This document shows, piece after piece, positions 6,851-10,638 of a DNA stretch of 10,638 nucleotides. The stretch covers positions 1 to 10,638 of the forward strand of contig JADLDX010000323.1 in NCBI GenBank assembly GCA_020846515.1, in the 5' to 3' direction. The stretch comes from Pirellulaceae bacterium. GTDB taxonomy: Bacteria > Planctomycetota > Planctomycetia > Pirellulales > Pirellulaceae. The translations under genes were made by a program, and so were the position numbers. Position 1 is the stretch's first letter; each line of letters opens with the position of its first letter. Below the pieces are notes generated by a model that worked only from the letters and a program-made list of their open reading frames with translations, had not been told where the DNA came from and made no database searches.

Positions 6851-7201
6851 GAACTAACCCTCCCAAGCGCAGCTTAGGGAGGGTCGAAAATCACGCCTTC
6901 AGCGTAGATTTTCGGGGAGGGTGCGTGCGCCGCAGAGACGAGCTCGCAGCGAAGTGCTTCAGGCTTTGGTTGCGAGTTGAGTATCCGCAAGCGTTTTCTC
7001 GGGAGGTCGACGCTCCTGCGGAGACACGTTTCCGAACCGTCCGACTACCCATGCCAGAGGCGCTCGCCCAACGCAGGCCGAAGGTGCCAGGGCCAAGGAC
7101 TCTTGGCATGGCCAATCAGTTGCGATTTGCGGCTTGCCTCCGCAGGAGCGTCGGCCTCCCGGCAAAAGCTGTACGACCTCTACGCAGCAGGCGGGTTAGT
7201 T
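6851..7201 (+). mobile_element. Non-autonomous repeat element, copy 1 (long form)
   Basis: The left module (6851 to about 6971) is nearly identical to those at 7202 and 10505. It opens with AACTAACCC, matched by GGGTTAGTT at the right end (7193-7201). The left module folds into two successive hairpins: 6857-6884 (ACCCTCCC, AAGC, loop GCA, GCTT, bulged A, GGGAGGGT) and 6885-6914 (CGAAAATC, ACGC, loop CTTCA, GCGT, bulged A, GATTTTCG). The middle differs from the other copies and holds a long inverted repeat. No transposase is encoded; the short open frames across it have no recognisable protein character. It fills the divergent gap between rpe and the beta-propeller gene. MITE-like is the best description, but it could be an immobile structured repeat. 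Confidence 0.7.
7001..7160. repeat. Long inverted repeat inside copy 1
   Basis: Arms 7001-7023 and 7138-7160 pair over 23 positions with one exception (T-G, which still pairs as U-G in RNA of one strand). Each outer side continues with TTTT (6994-6997) and AAAA (7164-7167). A nested pair lies inside: CCATGCCA (7049-7056) with TGGCATGG (7104-7111), next to GAG with CTC. The whole could form one long branched hairpin. This module is absent from the shorter copy at 7202. Confidence 0.75.
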
Positions 7202-7398
7202 GAACTAACCCTCCCAAGCGCAGCTTAGGGAGGGTCGAAAATCACGCCTTCAGCGTAGATTTTCGGGGAGGGTGCGTGCGCCGCTGGGGCGAGCTCGCAG
7301 CGAAGTACTTCAAGCTTTGGTTAGCACGGCCGGCCCCCTCCCCGACTGAGCTGACGCCAGTCGACCCTCCCGCTGCTACGCAGCAAGAGGGTTAGTTC
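7202..7398 (+). mobile_element. Non-autonomous repeat element, copy 2 (197-bp complete form)
   Basis: The ends form a perfect 12-bp inverted repeat: GAACTAACCCTC (7202-7213) and GAGGGTTAGTTC (7387-7398). The twin bulged hairpins of copy 1 are repeated in the left half. Further internal pairing includes GGGGAGGG (7265-7272) with CCCTCCCC (7336-7343), CGACTG (7343-7348) with CAGTCG (7358-7363), and a right-end hairpin (ACCCTC 7364-7369 with GAGGGT 7387-7392, enclosing GCTGC/GCAGC). It abuts copy 1 directly; the junction GTTAGTTGAACTAAC is itself palindromic. There is no coding capacity. Mobility is inferred from the inverted ends and multiple copies. Confidence 0.75.
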
Positions 7399-7415
7399 CT
7401 GCGCAGCAGCTGGTG

Positions 7416-7421
7416 TAGAAT
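7416..7421 (+). promoter_or_regulatory. Candidate -10 box for the beta-propeller gene
   Basis: TAGAAT preceded by TG sits 47 nt before the ATG at 7468, predicting a leader of about 40 nt. The -35 position falls on the TTAGTTC end of repeat copy 2, so the element's terminus may form part of this promoter. There is no close match to TTGACA. Confidence 0.35.
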
Positions 7422-7467
7422 GTGCCCCGCTCGAATTCCCAACCTATTCTCTGGAGTCCCACCCAAG

Positions 7468-8472
7468 ATGAAACTCACATCGCTCTGCTTATCTGCTCTG
7501 TGTGCCCTGGCACTGGGCGCCTCGTCCTTGGCTCAAGAAACTGTCAAACCGGTCCGCATGGGCTGTGGCCTGATGACCTTCGATACCGTGCCAGGTTGGG
7601 GAGTGCGACCCGATGGCAAGTCGTCCATTGGCCCGACCCACGGGTCAGTCGTGATCGATAAATCAGGCAACATCTATACCAGTGCCAGAGAAGGTGTGTT
7701 CGTCTTTTCGCCCGACGGTAAAGTCATTCATAACTACTTGGGCAAAGACTATTCGAATATCCATGACATGGAAATTCGCCAAGAAGGTGACGCCGAGTTC
7801 ATCTACGGAGCCCGCAATCAAGATGCCGAAGGCATCAAATTCAACATCGCCGGCGGCGAAATTGTTTTACGGCTTAAGTTTCCCGAAGAGTCCGGTTTGA
7901 AGCTAACCAAGTTCAATCCCACGGCCATCACCATCGCCGCCAATGGCGATATCTTTTTGTCCGATGGTTACGCCAGCAATCATATCTTCAAGTACGACAA
8001 GAACGGCAAGTACTTGATGCACTTCGGTAAGAAGGGCAATGGTATGCAGGAGTTCAACACGGCTCACGGTATGACTCTCGACACACGTTACGAACCAGCT
8101 CGCTTGCTGATCTGTGACCGAAATCATGAACCCAAAGGTCGACTGTTGCATTACTCGTTAGAGGGCGAGTTCATCGAGGAAGTGATCACAGGGCTGGGCA
8201 TGCCAACCTCAGTGGCCATTCAAGGTGACTACGTCTCAGTGCCAGACCTGCATGGTCGAGTAGTGATCCTCGACAAGAGTAATACGATCATGGCAGTGCT
8301 GGGCCATAATCCTGATCCCAAGAAACGCGGCAATTTTAATGTGCCACAAGCCGAGTGGATCGAAGGTGTCTTTAGCGGTACGCATGGATCGTACTGGGAC
8401 AAAGATGGCAACCTATACGTCCAAGACTGGAACGTCTCAGGCCGTATCATGAAACTCGTCCGAGTTCGGTAG
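7468..8472 (+). CDS. Secreted NHL-type six-bladed beta-propeller protein
   Basis: 334 residues, exported: residues 1-22 form a signal peptide (Lys2, hydrophobic core LCLSALCALALGA, cleavage likely after SSLA at 22). The mature part is a run of NHL/propeller blades, each with an aromatic-turn pattern such as VIDKSGNIYTS, VFSPDGKVIHNY, IAANGDIFLSDGY, YDKNGKYLMHFG and WDKDGNLYVQDW. Three blades begin with a His-Gly pair (THG at 57-59, AHG at 199-201, THG at 305-307), and H99 is a fourth candidate. This recalls the three histidines that hold zinc in peptidyl-amidating lyase propellers, but enzymatic activity is not shown. The start is the ATG at 7468 because it opens the signal peptide; an upstream in-frame ATG at 7420 is inside the likely promoter. 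GGAG lies 11 nt upstream. It converges with the GAF-SpoIIE gene. Confidence 0.82.
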   Translation: MKLTSLCLSALCALALGASSLAQETVKPVRMGCGLMTFDTVPGWGVRPDGKSSIGPTHGSVVIDKSGNIYTSAREGVFVFSPDGKVIHNYLGKDYSNIHDMEIRQEGDAEFIYGARNQDAEGIKFNIAGGEIVLRLKFPEESGLKLTKFNPTAITIAANGDIFLSDGYASNHIFKYDKNGKYLMHFGKKGNGMQEFNTAHGMTLDTRYEPARLLICDRNHEPKGRLLHYSLEGEFIEEVITGLGMPTSVAIQGDYVSVPDLHGRVVILDKSNTIMAVLGHNPDPKKRGNFNVPQAEWIEGVFSGTHGSYWDKDGNLYVQDWNVSGRIMKLVRVR

Positions 8473-8480
8473 CCTGTAAA

Positions 8481-8529
8481 CGAATCGCTCCGCGACTCGC
8501 CCATGTAGGCGAATCGCTCCGCGACTCGC
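8481..8529 (+). repeat. Two 20-bp direct repeats past the propeller gene
   Basis: The same 20 bases, CGAATCGCTCCGCGACTCGC, occur at 8481-8500 and 8510-8529. Each copy can fold on itself (GAATCGC with GCGACTC around TCC, one mismatch), so the pair gives two small hairpins just after the stop at 8472. Confidence 0.8.
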
Positions 8530-8530
8530 G

Positions 8531-8555
8531 AGCCCCGTCACGGAGTGCCGGGGCT
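8531..8555. terminator. Hairpin between convergent genes
   Basis: AGCCCCG (8531-8537) pairs with CGGGGCT (8549-8555), with CAC/GTG stacked inside around a GGA loop: 10 pairs and one mismatch. It sits between the propeller stop (8472) and the SpoIIE stop (8583), so it may serve both strands. No T run follows. Confidence 0.5.
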
Positions 8556-8579
8556 ACATAAAGTGCCGGGGCTACATAA
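8544..8579. repeat. Perfect 18-bp tandem duplication
   Basis: AGTGCCGGGGCTACATAA occurs twice head to tail (8544-8561 and 8562-8579) with no mismatch, duplicating the right arm of the hairpin at 8531. Either copy could pair with the left arm. Confidence 0.85.
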
Positions 8580-8582
8580 CTT

Positions 8583-10202
8583 CTAAAACCGGCGTCGTAT
8601 CAGTAGCAGGCTTTGGTCGGCAACCGGTTGTCGCTGCGGTCCAAGCGGCAAAGCTTGAGAGAGCTCTGCCGCCAAGTCCGTCAGCGGTTCGTCGTGTCGC
8701 TCGAACAGCATTCTCAAGAACTCATCCTGGTTCAGCCCACCGGCCTCGGTACCGGCTACTAAACTGGCCGGCAGCAATGCGACTGTGTCGCCAGGTTCTA
8801 ATTGCAACGAGAAGGGCTTGAAAATCGAATCGGGTTGCAAGCCCAACATCGGGCCACTGACAGTCAGCGGGCGATAGCCTCGCGCGCCGATCAGGTAAGC
8901 CTGTATCGAACCACCGCAGGCGATATGCGTCATGCCGGTGCGTGGATCGATAGCCAACAGTCCAAGCGAGCAACGCCAATCAGCATCTTGCAGCTTCCAA
9001 ATCATGTCGTTGGCCCGGCGCATAATCTCGCCCGGTGAACGCTTGGAGCTTTCGTGCATGTCCACGATGGTGTGCAGTCGGGAAACGACCAACGCGCCAG
9101 CGGCACCACTGCAGGCCGACGCACCTATGGCAGCGACGAGCTGTTCCTGCGAGTTGACGCTCCAGGCGTGGAACGTACTGCCCAGCGCATGCGCGTGCTG
9201 TGTAAATCCGCCCACATCATAATCGTGATGCAGCGGTTGTTGATCCGGTAATAGCGACGACTGAATCAAACTGGCAGCGTCCAACTGCTGCGCAGCCGCT
9301 CGGACTCGCAGGACTTCACAACTCAAGACGCGCCGTTCAATATCAGCCAAGATCTTATCGGCCGCGGTCTTGGCGGCTTCGATATCGACCGTGCTAAAGT
9401 CGCGAACATGATCGCTCCACAACCATAGTGTGCCTTGAGGCATGCTGGACGAACCGATTGGCACGCACAGACCAGCCGCGAAAGGCTCGGGGCAATGCCA
9501 ATCCGGAGCAATGGCGACGTTCTCCAGTAGGACTGCGTTACCCAGCAAGGCTTCCAGGTCGGCTAAGGCACCGCGCAGACTGCGCGGCGGTTTGGCCAGG
9601 TTGTTTTTCGACATGCCATAGCAGCCACGCATCTTCAGCGTGCTGGTGGTGTCGTCGAGCAAATACACTGCGGCGGCATCGCTGCCAGATGCGATGGCGG
9701 CCCGTTCCAAGGCTTCGACGATCGTCGCATACAGCGATTCTTCGGTCGATGGTTCCGAGACCGTCACGCTTAAGCCTGCGGCCAGTTCGGCTTCCTGTCG
9801 CGCGACCGCATCTTCACACTGCTTGAGTTTACAAACCAAGTTGTTCAGTGACTCGAGCAGCGACCAGGCCGATTCTTCCGAGGTGGCTGTCTGCTGGAAG
9901 AAGTCGCTTTCGTCCAGCAATCCGTCGAGCGGTTGATTGCTGATCAATCTTACTCGCGCGGTTAACTCTGCAGTGGGCCAGCCGAATTGTTGACTGAGCT
10001 GCGCGCCGCCAGTTTGGATGGCTTGCACCTCCCAGCCGGTCGCTTCGGCAAACGAATCCAAAAGCGTCAGCACTTGATCTTCATGTGCTTTGCGAATGGG
10101 TTGTTCATGTTCGGCTCGATGCAAGCGCAGATGTGGAACTTGTTTACGAGGCACCACGCGTCTTCCGTTGCTAGGACTGGCTTGGGTTGGGAAAAAGATC
10201 AT
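8583..10202 (-). CDS. GAF domain plus degenerate SpoIIE/PP2C-like regulator
   Basis: 539 residues, cytoplasmic (no signal peptide or membrane segment). Residues about 1-150 are unassigned and include a helical region; about 153-292 read as a GAF sensor domain (AAVYLLDDTTSTLKM, GLCVPIG, GTLWLWSD); about 277-320 is a helical linker ending in IQSSLLPD, the usual entry to SpoIIE-type phosphatases; about 321-538 follows the SpoIIE fold. The metal sites are lost. GGDYYD is replaced by LGSTFHAW (340-347), GDVSGHG by GASACSGAAG (360-369), the AGH motif by CGGS (429-432), and the TDG of the last loop by PASL after LEPGDTVALL. It therefore probably binds a partner rather than hydrolysing phosphate, perhaps in an anti-sigma or partner-switching network; no partner gene is visible here. 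The start at 10202 has only a weak GGA upstream. It is the only gene of its strand to the right of 7468. Confidence 0.78.
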   Translation of the reverse strand: MIFFPTQASPSNGRRVVPRKQVPHLRLHRAEHEQPIRKAHEDQVLTLLDSFAEATGWEVQAIQTGGAQLSQQFGWPTAELTARVRLISNQPLDGLLDESDFFQQTATSEESAWSLLESLNNLVCKLKQCEDAVARQEAELAAGLSVTVSEPSTEESLYATIVEALERAAIASGSDAAAVYLLDDTTSTLKMRGCYGMSKNNLAKPPRSLRGALADLEALLGNAVLLENVAIAPDWHCPEPFAAGLCVPIGSSSMPQGTLWLWSDHVRDFSTVDIEAAKTAADKILADIERRVLSCEVLRVRAAAQQLDAASLIQSSLLPDQQPLHHDYDVGGFTQHAHALGSTFHAWSVNSQEQLVAAIGASACSGAAGALVVSRLHTIVDMHESSKRSPGEIMRRANDMIWKLQDADWRCSLGLLAIDPRTGMTHIACGGSIQAYLIGARGYRPLTVSGPMLGLQPDSIFKPFSLQLEPGDTVALLPASLVAGTEAGGLNQDEFLRMLFERHDEPLTDLAAELSQALPLGPQRQPVADQSLLLIRRRF

Positions 10203-10504
10203 GGACTATCCGCGCGACCAGTGAAGTCGCAGATCAGTCGCGGGCGAGCCGCTCGACGAGCGAGAAGCCTATTCGGATTGCCCCGAGGGGAGAGCAGCAC
10301 CTTCCCTGGTGATGGTTGCTGGCGGCGAAAAAAATTGCGTTGCAGCTTTCGCACCAGCGAGGATTGGAGACCCTTCGCAATCCTATGATTTTCATCGGAC
10401 GATCTGCGGAATTTCAGCGCTTAAAAGTCGCATTTGGCACGCGGTAAGTTTCGCACGCCCTGCCAGCGCTAACACCTTCGGCACAATCGGAATCTTTTAG
10501 ACCA
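10203..10504. other. Gene-free 302-nt gap upstream of the GAF-SpoIIE gene
   Basis: No convincing gene on either strand. It contains a 13-bp palindrome CGCTCGACGAGCG (10250-10262), 48 nt upstream of the start at 10202 and so placed like an operator, and a hairpin with 7-bp arms AGGATTG (10360-10366) and CAATCCT (10378-10384). No good promoter match was found. The regulatory role of either site is a guess. Confidence 0.4.
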
Positions 10505-10638
10505 GAACTAACCCTCCCAAGCGCAGCTTAGGGAGGGTCGGAAATCACGCCTTCAGCGTAGATTTTCGGGGAGGGTGCGTGCGCCGCAGAAACGAGCTCG
10601 CAGCGAATTACTTCGTGCTTTGGTTAGCACGGCCGGCC
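10505..10638 (+). mobile_element. Non-autonomous repeat element, copy 3 (cut by window edge)
   Basis: It begins with GAACTAACCCTCCC and follows copy 2 closely up to the TTAGCACGGCCGGCC at the edge, with only a handful of substitutions. One of them (position 10541, A to G compared with copies 1 and 2) turns an A-T pair of the second hairpin into G-T, so the fold is kept in plus-strand RNA. The right end is outside the window. Confidence 0.75.

Noticed and set aside
6925..7203. 92-residue plus-strand open frame, and overlapping minus-strand frames across 6891-7165
   Set aside because: They lie across the repeat element and its inverted arms, are basic and low in protein character, and have no ribosome-binding site; GC-rich repeats give open frames by chance.
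6851..7398. CRISPR-like array of repeats
   Set aside because: Only two copies in tandem, each over 190 bp with long shared modules and inverted ends; no short regular repeat-spacer pattern and no cas genes.
9428..9826. 132-residue plus-strand open frame opposite the GAF-SpoIIE gene
   Set aside because: Arg- and Pro-rich antisense shadow of a well-supported gene.
3489..10202. The kinase and the two dead phosphatases as one dedicated signalling system
   Set aside because: They are far apart, on separate likely transcripts, with unrelated neighbours; nothing in the sequence links them beyond presence in one window.
10309..10500. Small plus-strand gene of 63 codons
   Set aside because: No clear ribosome-binding site, no recognisable sequence features, and it overlaps a hairpin; likely chance.

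Overview
The window looks like chromosomal DNA from a planctomycete, most likely in or near the Pirellulaceae. That placement is inference. It rests on the gene mix (an alternative GlmU-type sugar nucleotidyltransferase/acyltransferase, a soluble Ser/Thr kinase, a secreted NHL-type beta-propeller, a GAF-SpoIIE regulator), loose gene spacing with few strong ribosome-binding sites, and gaps filled with hairpin-rich repeats. No rRNA, tRNA, CRISPR array or transposase gene was seen.

Layout: 1-127 is the 3' end of an unidentified plus-strand gene, converging through paired hairpins on a long minus-strand block. Read in its own direction, that block runs rpe (6792 to 6100), a histidine-phosphatase-fold protein (6073 to 5492), accD (5424 to 4567), a protein kinase (4385 to 3489), a SAM methyltransferase (3297 to 2503), a single-domain response regulator (2065 to 1541) and a GlmU-like enzyme (1501 to 209). 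Only rpe/histidine-phosphatase/accD and regulator/GlmU-like are close enough to suggest shared transcripts. Divergent from rpe is a plus-strand secreted beta-propeller gene (7468-8472). It converges with a minus-strand GAF-SpoIIE gene (8583-10202).

Two themes stand out. First, two phosphatase-fold proteins lack their catalytic residues: the histidine phosphatase has Pro at both histidine positions, and the SpoIIE-like domain has lost its usual metal-binding motifs. The kinase also has an unusual catalytic loop. Second, the gaps carry several repeat families. The most notable is a mobile-looking element (6851-7201, 7202-7398, and 10505 to the window end). It has an inverted repeat at its ends and two successive 12-bp hairpins that each carry one bulged A at the same place. 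A six-unit heptamer array sits just before accD, a 12-bp tandem repeat lies before the methyltransferase, and GCTAACG-type palindromes fill the gap upstream of the response regulator.

Housekeeping roles are clear for rpe (pentose phosphate/Calvin pathways) and accD (malonyl-CoA synthesis) and probable for the GlmU-like enzyme (activated amino sugar). The regulator, kinase and GAF-SpoIIE proteins are signalling proteins without an evident shared pathway.
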